From NCBI GenBank assembly GCA_017695065.1, contig JADILZ010000045.1:1-51196 (forward strand): a stretch of DNA of 51,196 nucleotides, in the 5' to 3' direction. This stretch comes from Candidatus Cryptobacteroides excrementipullorum. Lineage in GTDB: Bacteria; Bacteroidota; Bacteroidia; Bacteroidales; UBA932. The notes under the pieces were generated by a model. It worked only from the letters and a program-made list of their open reading frames with translations. It was not told the origin of the DNA and searched no databases. Both the position numbers and the translations under genes were made by a program. This document shows positions 6,759-14,920 of the stretch, piece after piece (position 1 is the first letter of the stretch; each line of letters begins with the position of its first letter).

Positions 6759-9734
6759 ATGAGGAAAATTTTAACCGTTGCATTGCTGTTGATGAGCCTG
6801 ACGGTATTCGCGCAGCAGCATTCTGTTAAAGGTACAGTGACAGACCAGAACGGACTCCCGGTCATCGGGATGGCGGTGCAGGAGCAAGGCACCGCGAATG
6901 GTGTGGTCACTGACGAGAATGGAGAATATTCCATTACTGTATCAAGCCCTCAGGCTTCTCTTGAATTCAATTCTCTCGGTTACGAAACTGTTGTCGAACC
7001 TGTAGGCGGCAGGGCAGTGGTCAATGTGACATGCAGCGAGGAGGCAATCGCTCTTGATGCGGTCGTCGCCATCGGTTACGGCACCGTGAAGAAACAGGAC
7101 CTTACCACGGCGGTCTCTGTCGTCTCCACCGATGACATGACACTCAGGCCGGTGTCCGAGGCTTCCGGCTTCATCCAGGGAAAAGTGGCCGGAGTGCAGG
7201 TGCAGCAGACAAGCGGACTTCCTGGGGGGGGGATGACAGTAAGGATCAGGGGCGCGTCTTCAATCGCTTCCAGCAATGACCCCCTTTACGTGGTGGACGG
7301 CGTGCCTGTCGGTGAAGGCAACTATGCCATCGCATATCTTTCGCCGAATGACATCGAGAGCATGTCCATCCTGAAGGATGCCTCTTCTGCGGCGATCTAC
7401 GGCTCCAGGGCCGCGAACGGCGTAGTGCTCATTACTACCAAACAGGGAAAGATCAGCCAGGGGCCGCAGATCAGCTTCAGCGGATATGTCGGCCTTTCGA
7501 ATGTCACCAAGACTTACGACGTCCTCAATGTGGCCCAGTACAAGGACCTCATGGACGAGATCGGGGGCGCGACGCTTCCGGACGGGCTCCAGGACGAGAC
7601 CGACTGGTTTGACGAGACCTATTCCACCGGTATCACCCAGAATTACCAGCTTTCCGTATCCAACGGAAACGATAAGCTCCGCTACTACATAGGCGGAGGG
7701 TACACTGACGAGAAAGGTGTGATAGACGTGGCGTACAACAAGAGGTACAACGTGAAGGCCAGTGTGGATTCCGACCTTTTCAAGTGGATTTCCGTCGGGG
7801 CCAATGTGGCCTATTCCTCCTACAAGAGCAACGGCATCATTTCCGGGACAGGCTCCAACCGTGCCGGAGTCGTGCTCTCTGTCATAAACACCCCTACGTA
7901 TGCCAAAGTGTGGGACGAGGAGAATCCAGACTACTACTGGACCGAGTTCTACGGGGCCAACCTCACCACTCCTGCCGAGAACATGGCCAGGACCGAGAAC
8001 AACTACACCCAGACAGACAGGCTCCTTCTCACCGGGTATGCGACCATCAAGTTCCACAAGAACCTGAATTTCAAGTCCACCGTGACTATGGACCGCAGGT
8101 GGGTGCACGAGTATTCTTTCCTCGACCCTATCAGTACATCGTATGGCCGTACACAGCATGGCGAGGCTTCTTCTACAAGGAGCGACGACATGAGGATGGT
8201 ATATGACAATATCCTCACATACAGCAACACATGGGGCGGCCGCCACAATTTCGAGGCCATGGGAGGTACTTCGGCCACCACTTCCAGATGGGAGAACCTC
8301 AGCGGGTCAAGGAGCTATTTCTCCCAGGACTACGACAACGCCATCTGGGGACTGAACGGTGGAAACAAAGGCGGGCTCAGGGGCCAGTCACAAGGATTCT
8401 CCCGCTGGGCCATAATGTCCTACCTCGCCCGAGTGTCATACAACTTCGACAGCAGATACTATATCACCGCCAATTTCCGTGCGGACGGTTCCTCCAAGCT
8501 CGCCCCGGGGCACAAATGGGGGTACTTCCCGTCAGTCTCGGCTGCGTGGCGTCTTTCCGGGGAGTCCTGGCTCAGGGATGTGACATGGCTCAGTGACCTG
8601 AAACTCCGTGCCGGCTGGGGACAGTCGGGCAACCAGGCCGGCCTGGACGACTACGCATGGGTGCAGCAGTACAACACCAACTATTATGACTGGACGCAGT
8701 CGGATTATGCCAACTCCACACCGACCGTGGGATCCAAGTCAAATATAGGGAACAAGGACCTCACCTGGGAGACTACCACCCAGACCAATATCGGAATCGA
8801 CTTCGCTGTCCTTGACAACAAGCTGTCATTCACAATGGACGGGTACTACAAATACACCAAAGACCTCCTGATGAGTGTCCCGCTCCCTTCCCCGTACCCG
8901 AACATCTACCGCAATGAAGGAGAGATGTCCAACTGGGGTCTCGAGTTCGCCCTTTCTTCCGTGAACATAGACAGGAAAGGTGTGAGGTGGACTACTGACT
9001 TCAATATCTCCATGAACCGCAACCGCCTGGAGAAGCTCGAGCTGCAGCAGGTATATTACTATACGCAGACCTCCGAGGCCCTGAGCGAATATGTAGTGCG
9101 CATGGAGCCCGGCCAGCCTCTTTCCATGTTCTGGGGATACAAGGCCCTGGGCGTGGATCCGGAGACAGGTATGATGCAGTATGAGGATCTCAACGGTGAC
9201 GGGAAGATCAATTCGAGCGACAAGCAGTATATCGGCAACGCCAACCCTGACTTCACATTCGGAATGACCAACACCATCTCCTGGAAGGGACTCAGCCTCA
9301 GTTTCCTGATTACCGGGTCCGTGGGCAATGACATCTACAATGCCTCCAAGATAGAGATGGTCGGCATGTACAACGGTGCCAACCAGATAACCGATGTCCT
9401 CCGCCGCTGGAAGGTCCCGGGCCAGGTGACGGACATCCCTAAGGCCGGCGAACTGGACAACCTGCGCGCCTCCACCAGGTGGGTAGAGGACGGGTCATAC
9501 TTGAAAATCAAGAATATAACCCTTTCCTACAACATCGAGCACCCGAAGCTGAAAAGAGCCAATATTGCAAGGATCCAGCCTTATATCACTCTTGACAACA
9601 TGATAACGTTCACCAACTATTCCGGATATGACCCGGAGATGAGCCAGTACACCAGCGCCACAAGCATGGGTATAGACTGGGGTACTTATCCTAATGTGAA
9701 GACCGTTACATTCGGAGTCAATATAGATTTCTAA
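6759..9734 (+). CDS. SusC-like TonB-dependent outer-membrane glycan transporter
   Basis: First gene of the PUL, 991 residues. It has a signal peptide ending near VFAQQ, a carboxypeptidase-D-regulatory-like domain (about 22-95), a TonB plug domain (about 100-225, with YVVDGVPVG and SAAIYGSRAANGVVLITTK, both typical of SusC), and a long beta-barrel ending in an aromatic C-terminus (GVNIDF). It imports oligosaccharides captured by the SusD partner, using energy from TonB. The substrate is predicted as beta-glucan fragments because GH30 and GH3 genes follow. A run of nine G (7224-7232) encodes Gly156-158 inside the plug, is in frame here, and would break the protein if it slipped. It is followed 22 bp later by susD-like. 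Confidence 0.96.
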   Translation: MRKILTVALLLMSLTVFAQQHSVKGTVTDQNGLPVIGMAVQEQGTANGVVTDENGEYSITVSSPQASLEFNSLGYETVVEPVGGRAVVNVTCSEEAIALDAVVAIGYGTVKKQDLTTAVSVVSTDDMTLRPVSEASGFIQGKVAGVQVQQTSGLPGGGMTVRIRGASSIASSNDPLYVVDGVPVGEGNYAIAYLSPNDIESMSILKDASSAAIYGSRAANGVVLITTKQGKISQGPQISFSGYVGLSNVTKTYDVLNVAQYKDLMDEIGGATLPDGLQDETDWFDETYSTGITQNYQLSVSNGNDKLRYYIGGGYTDEKGVIDVAYNKRYNVKASVDSDLFKWISVGANVAYSSYKSNGIISGTGSNRAGVVLSVINTPTYAKVWDEENPDYYWTEFYGANLTTPAENMARTENNYTQTDRLLLTGYATIKFHKNLNFKSTVTMDRRWVHEYSFLDPISTSYGRTQHGEASSTRSDDMRMVYDNILTYSNTWGGRHNFEAMGGTSATTSRWENLSGSRSYFSQDYDNAIWGLNGGNKGGLRGQSQGFSRWAIMSYLARVSYNFDSRYYITANFRADGSSKLAPGHKWGYFPSVSAAWRLSGESWLRDVTWLSDLKLRAGWGQSGNQAGLDDYAWVQQYNTNYYDWTQSDYANSTPTVGSKSNIGNKDLTWETTTQTNIGIDFAVLDNKLSFTMDGYYKYTKDLLMSVPLPSPYPNIYRNEGEMSNWGLEFALSSVNIDRKGVRWTTDFNISMNRNRLEKLELQQVYYYTQTSEALSEYVVRMEPGQPLSMFWGYKALGVDPETGMMQYEDLNGDGKINSSDKQYIGNANPDFTFGMTNTISWKGLSLSFLITGSVGNDIYNASKIEMVGMYNGANQITDVLRRWKVPGQVTDIPKAGELDNLRASTRWVEDGSYLKIKNITLSYNIEHPKLKRANIARIQPYITLDNMITFTNYSGYDPEMSQYTSATSMGIDWGTYPNVKTVTFGVNIDF

Positions 9735-9756
9735 CAACAACGTGAATTGGATTGAA

Positions 9757-11274
9757 ATGAAAAAGACGATATATATTTCTGCGGCAGCGTATCTGGCTTT
9801 GCTGTCCTCCTGCAACCTGGACCTGTATCCGGTCACTTCATACAATGAAGGGAACGTTTCGGTGGACGAGGAGTCCGAGACCCAGTATTCCACGAGGGCG
9901 GACATGCTTGGACTGCGCGATGCCATATACAACAGTTATGTGAAGAATATCCAGGAGTCCGGCTACCAGGACTGGCTGGTGTATTCCGAGTGCCGCGCTG
10001 ACAATGCCTACTGCGGTTCCCCGAGCACGGGAGAGATCGCGGCCATCGAGAGCAACAACGTGGACGGAGAGAACAAGAATGTGGTGAGGGACTGGTCCTA
10101 TTTCATGGAGCAGGTGAGCAATGCCAACCAGATCATCTGCAACATAGACTCGATCCTCGTGAATGATTCATCAATGACACAGACCGAGCACGACGAGTGG
10201 AAATCGGAGGCCCTGTGCTGGAGAGCGTACAACCTTTTCTTCATGACACAGCTCTGGGGCGATGTCCCTATGGTGACCACTATCCCTCCTGCCATCACGG
10301 CAGAGAACATCGAGGAGGTGTATGACGAGTATTTCCCGTCCAGGACGCCTATAGGGGAAGTCTATGACCAGATAATCGAGGATCTGGAGTATGCCTGCCA
10401 GTATGCCCCCGAGCCGAATGTGGCAGACGAGGGGGACAAGAACCAGTTCTCAAAGGGGTTCGCATACGGGCTCCTGGCAAGGGTATATGCCGAGAAGACC
10501 CGTCAGGACTGGCAGAAAGTGGCGGAATACTGCCAGGCTGTGGAGGATTTCGGGTACCGTCTCTGCGAGAATTACGGTGACCTGTGGGCCTATGACGACA
10601 GTGACGTGAACAGGAACACCACGGAGTCTATCTTCGAGGTGACATGGACAAAAGACCAGGGCAACTGGGTGTGGATGATGTTCCACCGCAACTACTACAA
10701 CCCCGACGACAGCTTCACCTGGGCTAAATGGATCACCCCTTCAAGGGACCTCATCGCCGCATACGAGGCGGAGGGCGACACCGAGAGGATGAACGCGAGC
10801 ATAGTGTGGGACCAGTGCTCATGGAGCAACTACTATCCGTCTGACAACTATGCTTTCATGCACAAGTGCCCTACCAACGCATCGAGCATTATCCTCATGC
10901 GTCTGGGAGAGATATACCTCCTGCATGCTGAAGCTCTTGCCATGCTTGGGAATTTCTCTGCCGGCAACGGAGCCACATATTATGTGAACCTTGTGCGCGA
11001 GAGGGCGAAGCTCGACCCGATAGACGAGCTTTCCAGCCAGGAAGACATGATCGACGCTGTCCTTCACGAGCGCAGGCTCGAGCTTGCATTCGAAGGCTTC
11101 CGTTTCTTTGACCTGGTGAGACACGACAAGGCAAAGGAGGTGCATGACTCGATGCCTCTCGAGGACTCCTACTGGCAGACAAGGTATGCCCTCACGGACG
11201 AGACCATCCTTATGCCGGTACCTACTACTGAGATGGACAACAACCCGAGCCTTGTGCAGAATCCTGGATATTGA
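9757..11274 (+). CDS. SusD-like outer-membrane glycan-binding lipoprotein
   Basis: A 505-residue RagB/SusD family protein that forms the lid of the SusC channel and binds the glycan at the cell surface. The ATG at 9757 gives MKKTIYIS followed by a lipobox LLSSC. A GTG five codons earlier is open but would only lengthen the signal peptide. The TPR-like helical body includes the family-typical WRAYNLFFMTQLWGDVPMVT (about 150-170). Near the C-terminus are the usual ERRLELAFEGFRFFDLVRHD and ILMPVPTTEMDNNPSLVQNPGY-like ending. Its stop overlaps the region just before the GH30 start (11 bp gap). Confidence 0.95.
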   Translation: MKKTIYISAAAYLALLSSCNLDLYPVTSYNEGNVSVDEESETQYSTRADMLGLRDAIYNSYVKNIQESGYQDWLVYSECRADNAYCGSPSTGEIAAIESNNVDGENKNVVRDWSYFMEQVSNANQIICNIDSILVNDSSMTQTEHDEWKSEALCWRAYNLFFMTQLWGDVPMVTTIPPAITAENIEEVYDEYFPSRTPIGEVYDQIIEDLEYACQYAPEPNVADEGDKNQFSKGFAYGLLARVYAEKTRQDWQKVAEYCQAVEDFGYRLCENYGDLWAYDDSDVNRNTTESIFEVTWTKDQGNWVWMMFHRNYYNPDDSFTWAKWITPSRDLIAAYEAEGDTERMNASIVWDQCSWSNYYPSDNYAFMHKCPTNASSIILMRLGEIYLLHAEALAMLGNFSAGNGATYYVNLVRERAKLDPIDELSSQEDMIDAVLHERRLELAFEGFRFFDLVRHDKAKEVHDSMPLEDSYWQTRYALTDETILMPVPTTEMDNNPSLVQNPGY

Positions 11275-11285
11275 TATTTGAAATT

Positions 11286-12776
11286 ATGATGGCAACAAGA
11301 CTTATTCTGACTTTTCTGGCGGCTGGACCGCTCCTTTTTTCGTGCAACTCCCCCGAGAACGGCTCGGGGACGGAGCCCGGGACAGGGTCATCCGATGTGC
11401 AGGGCGATGTCATTGCCTGGGTCACCACTGCTGACAAGGGACATCTTTTCGAGGCTGAGGGGTTTGATTTCGGACAGGCCGGCAGCATGTCGCCTTATGT
11501 CGTGAATATCGACAGCTCTGACAGGTACCAGACGGTGGACGGCTTCGGTGCCGCCATAACCGGTGCTACCGCATACAATCTCATGCAGATGTCCCAGGAG
11601 GACCGTACCTCCTTCCTGGAGAATGTCTTCAGTATGGAGAACGGTGTGGGGTCAAGCCTTGTCAGGATTTCCATCGGGGCATCTGATTTCCCCGCTACGG
11701 GAACTGAGTTCACTTGGTGTGATACGGAAGGCCCTGAGGACGACCCTCTCAGTAATTTCGCCCCTCATGACGATGATACCCGTTATCTGATACCGGTGCT
11801 GAAGGAGATTTATGCGATAAACCCTGATGTGAAGATAATCGGGACACCGTGGTCCGCCCCGCTGTGGATGAAGGAATCGGAATCCTGGACAAGCGCTTCC
11901 CTCAGGGAGGACTGCTACCAGGTCTATGCGCAGTATTTCGTGAAATGGATACAGTACATGGAAGGACAGGGGTTCGACATCTATGCTGTCACTCCCCAGA
12001 ACGAGCCTCTTAACAGAGGAAACTCCATGTCCATGTATATGGGCTGGCAGCAGGAGCGGGATTTCATAGCGCAAGGTCTCGGACCTGCATTCGAAGCTGC
12101 AGGCATTGACACCAAGATCCTGGCCTATGACCACAACTACAACTATGACGATGTTTCCGGCCAGCAGGGCTATCCGCTCCATATTTTCGGAGATGAGGAC
12201 GCGTCCAGGTATGTCGCCGGCTCGGCCTGGCACAACTACGGGGGCGATGTCTCCGAGCTGGACCAGATAGTATATGAGTACCCTGACAAGGAAGTATATT
12301 TCACCGAGGCGTCGATAGGGGAGTGGAACTATACTTTCGAAGACTGTCTCCTGAACGACTTCGAGAGCATTTTCATAGGCACGCTTTCCCGTATGGGCAA
12401 GGGAGTCACCCTTTGGAACCTCATGCTCGACGACAACCAGGGTCCTTACAGCCCTGCATCCGGTTCATGCAAGACATGCTACGGTGCAGTGGACATATCC
12501 TCTTCGGATTACAAGACCCTGGATTACAGGACACATTACTATCAGATCGCCCATGCTTCCCGTGTGATAAGGCCGGGGGCCGTACGACTCGGGACATCAG
12601 GTTTTGAGGCTGAAGGCATCAGTTATCTGGCATTCGCCAACCCTGACGGGTCCATAGGTGTGATCATAGTCAGCAAAGCGTCGGAAGACCAGAGCCTCGT
12701 GTTCTCGACCGGTTCCCGCACAGTCCGTTATGTTGTGCCGGCAAAGTCCCTGGTGTCTTTGCTGTGGCAGGAGTAA
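11286..12776 (+). CDS. GH30 family glycoside hydrolase, probable endo-beta-1,6-glucanase (GH30_3-like)
   Basis: About 496 residues from the ATG at 11286 (an adjacent ATG at 11289 is equally possible). The N-terminus MMATRLILTF...LLFSC is a lipoprotein signal, so the enzyme is probably displayed at the cell surface. The (beta/alpha)8 barrel shows the GH30 signatures: VDGFGAAITGATAYNL at the start, acid/base Glu240 in TPQNEPLNRG, and nucleophile Glu341 in TEASIGEW, about 100 residues apart as expected. A beta-sandwich domain closes the C-terminus. As I recall, the B. thetaiotaomicron GH30_3 enzyme BT3312 from an identically ordered locus is an endo-beta-1,6-glucanase, so fungal beta-1,6-glucan (pustulan-like) is the favoured substrate. 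Glucosylceramidase or xylanase activity is less likely. Confidence 0.9.
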   Translation: MMATRLILTFLAAGPLLFSCNSPENGSGTEPGTGSSDVQGDVIAWVTTADKGHLFEAEGFDFGQAGSMSPYVVNIDSSDRYQTVDGFGAAITGATAYNLMQMSQEDRTSFLENVFSMENGVGSSLVRISIGASDFPATGTEFTWCDTEGPEDDPLSNFAPHDDDTRYLIPVLKEIYAINPDVKIIGTPWSAPLWMKESESWTSASLREDCYQVYAQYFVKWIQYMEGQGFDIYAVTPQNEPLNRGNSMSMYMGWQQERDFIAQGLGPAFEAAGIDTKILAYDHNYNYDDVSGQQGYPLHIFGDEDASRYVAGSAWHNYGGDVSELDQIVYEYPDKEVYFTEASIGEWNYTFEDCLLNDFESIFIGTLSRMGKGVTLWNLMLDDNQGPYSPASGSCKTCYGAVDISSSDYKTLDYRTHYYQIAHASRVIRPGAVRLGTSGFEAEGISYLAFANPDGSIGVIIVSKASEDQSLVFSTGSRTVRYVVPAKSLVSLLWQE

Positions 12777-12798
12777 TATCATTAAAAAGAAACTGGAA

Positions 12799-14874
12799 AT
12801 GAAAAAGATAATGAAAATGTCCATGTTCCTTCTCGCGGGGGCTGCGCTGGCTGTCTCCTGCAAGCAGGAGTTTGAATACAAGTTCGCTGAAAAAGGTCCT
12901 GACCTGACTGTATCCTCCTTCAGCGAATCGGCCTACATGGGAGGTTCCCTCTCTTTCTCTGTGGATATAAACGATGATGACTTCGACCTGTCAACCTTGA
13001 AGGCCAAGCTGTACTTTGACCAGGATATGGTCAGTGACACCACCATCAGGACCAGGACGGACGGCACTTATGAAGGTGTGCTCGAAGTACCGTTCCTGGC
13101 AAACATCCCGAACGGCAATGCATCCCTGGTGTTCGAGGCCCAGAACGTAGGGCAGGCAATCACCGCAGATACGGTGGCTGTGGCTGTGTCGAGGCCTGAA
13201 TTCGAATACCTTACACTTATCACTTCCGATGGGCAGCAATACCGGATGGAAAGTACCGGCACCGCTTATGAATACGCTGTGGAAGGGAGTTTCCCGGCAC
13301 AGTGCAATGCTGTCATAGAGTCGCCTGCGGTGCCCGGGACAGAGAATGTCCTGCATTTCGGATGGAGTTCAGGTGCGGTCGCCCTTGACGGGGAGTCCGA
13401 GATTCCTTTCTCCTACAGCGCCTCAGGATACACCATCACATTCAATACCCTCACTTTCGAGGCGTCTCCGTTCGTGACCATTGAAATAGCCGGCACCGAG
13501 GCTTCCATGACTGATGACGGCAATTACGAGGCTGTGGTGAACCTCACCCAGGACGGAGAGTTCCAGGTGAGCGGGTATTCTGAGAGTTTCTCTGACTGGA
13601 CCATCGACCCGGACTTCATCGAGATGACAAGCGAAAGCGGGACATTCAGGTTCCTTCCGGTGGACGGCATGTACAAGATTACCATGGACATGGCCAACAA
13701 GTTCTTCAAGTTCGAGGCCATGAAGAGCAGCACCGAGCTTGCCACGCTCAACGAGGACGGCACCGGTGCGGTATGGCTCATCGGAAGCACATGTGTCGGC
13801 AAACCTACCATCTCCCAGGGGGCTTCATGGAATCCGGAGAACGGAGGGCTCTGCCTCGCGCAGATAGAGCCTGGAGTACACCAGATCAACCTTGTGGCGG
13901 GTGTGCAGCTGACTACATCCGACATTGACTTCAAGTTCTTCCACCAGAAGACATGGGGCGGGGAGTTCGGCGGAGGCACCATCACCACTGACAGCCCGCT
14001 TATAACCATAGGCGAGTCAGACGGCAATATCCATCTCGCAGACGGGGTGACCCTCGAGGCAGGAGGCGTCTACAGGTTCACTGTGGATCTGACAAACACC
14101 ACTGTGGACAACAGCGGGGACAATATGGTCATGAGCGGTGCCGTGCTTTCGGTCGTGAAAGACGGCGAGCAGGAGATTCCGGCCCAGGAGATAGCCATAA
14201 ACGGGCAGACTCTCGAGATGGTCACCGCAGACCACTATACTGCGACTATGGACCTTACGCAGAACTCGACCCTTTCCGTGACAGGCCTTGAGATGAGTGA
14301 CATGCTTTCATATTACCTGGATCCGGACTATCTCTCGCTCGGAAGCAGCGCCCTGAGTTTCGCCGCCACGGACGGCCGCTACAGGATTGACCTTTATACA
14401 GACAGCAAGTATGTGTCATTCACAAAGGTCAATGAGGACGGTTCGGACGCCACATTGGCTGACGGTGCTCTCTGGCTCATGGGCTGGGGTGTGGCCAACC
14501 CGGTCATGACAAGCCAGTTCGGCTGGGACCAGGGCTCCAATTTCTGTATGGCGGAGGTCAGCCCGATGGTGTTCCAGTTCACGGGCACGGCTGTCGGCGA
14601 AACGGACGGGACCACAATGGGAGGCCGTTTCCGTTATGACTATGTCTCCTGCAAGTATTTCTTCTATAACGGGTACAATCACGGTGAACTCAATGCTGAC
14701 CAGGTGGAATTCAGCGGCAACGCGGCAGAATTGCTGACCATGTCAAGTTCCAACATCGAAGCGTCATCCCTGGAAGAAGGGGCCACGTACCGGCTTACGA
14801 TTGACCTCTCTGACGGTACTCTTGACGGGGAGACCTTTACAGGGACGGAGAAAGTCATATTTGAAAAACTTTAG
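12799..14874 (+). CDS. SusE/SusF-like surface glycan-binding lipoprotein
   Basis: A 691-residue predicted lipoprotein starting at ATG 12799 (MKKIMKMSMFLLAG, lipobox ALAVSC). It carries no catalytic signature. The chain contains an internal duplication: a unit with DPDFIEMTSESGTFRF, DGMYKITMDMANKFFKF and GAVWLIGS in the middle is repeated towards the C-terminus as DPDYLSLGSSALSFAATDGRYRIDL and GALWLMGWG. This is the DUF5121/DUF5125-like SusF organisation of beta-sandwich binding modules. Its place between the GH30 and GH3 genes matches, from memory, the surface glycan-binding protein BT3313. It probably holds the polysaccharide at the surface for the GH30 enzyme. It is not homologous enough by eye to name a ligand. 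Confidence 0.85.
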   Translation: MKKIMKMSMFLLAGAALAVSCKQEFEYKFAEKGPDLTVSSFSESAYMGGSLSFSVDINDDDFDLSTLKAKLYFDQDMVSDTTIRTRTDGTYEGVLEVPFLANIPNGNASLVFEAQNVGQAITADTVAVAVSRPEFEYLTLITSDGQQYRMESTGTAYEYAVEGSFPAQCNAVIESPAVPGTENVLHFGWSSGAVALDGESEIPFSYSASGYTITFNTLTFEASPFVTIEIAGTEASMTDDGNYEAVVNLTQDGEFQVSGYSESFSDWTIDPDFIEMTSESGTFRFLPVDGMYKITMDMANKFFKFEAMKSSTELATLNEDGTGAVWLIGSTCVGKPTISQGASWNPENGGLCLAQIEPGVHQINLVAGVQLTTSDIDFKFFHQKTWGGEFGGGTITTDSPLITIGESDGNIHLADGVTLEAGGVYRFTVDLTNTTVDNSGDNMVMSGAVLSVVKDGEQEIPAQEIAINGQTLEMVTADHYTATMDLTQNSTLSVTGLEMSDMLSYYLDPDYLSLGSSALSFAATDGRYRIDLYTDSKYVSFTKVNEDGSDATLADGALWLMGWGVANPVMTSQFGWDQGSNFCMAEVSPMVFQFTGTAVGETDGTTMGGRFRYDYVSCKYFFYNGYNHGELNADQVEFSGNAAELLTMSSSNIEASSLEEGATYRLTIDLSDGTLDGETFTGTEKVIFEKL

Positions 14875-14894
14875 ACTTTTTTCTCGGGATTCAT

Positions 14895-14902
14895 TACATT
14901 TG
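14895..14902 (+). promoter_or_regulatory. Possible internal promoter before the GH3 gene
   Basis: TACATTTG matches the TAnnTTTG -7 box exactly and lies 18 bp before the GH3 start codon, in the 46-bp gap. No clean -33 element is seen, so activity is uncertain. Confidence 0.35.
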
Positions 14903-14920
14903 CATCTTGAAAACAACGAA

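Noticed and set aside
7224..7232. Frameshift in the SusC gene at the G run
   Set aside because: The frame is intact on both sides and the protein matches SusC throughout; only its potential to slip is noted.
7260..8246. 328-codon open frame antisense to the SusC gene
   Set aside because: Covers the conserved SusC plug and barrel; no supporting signal of its own.
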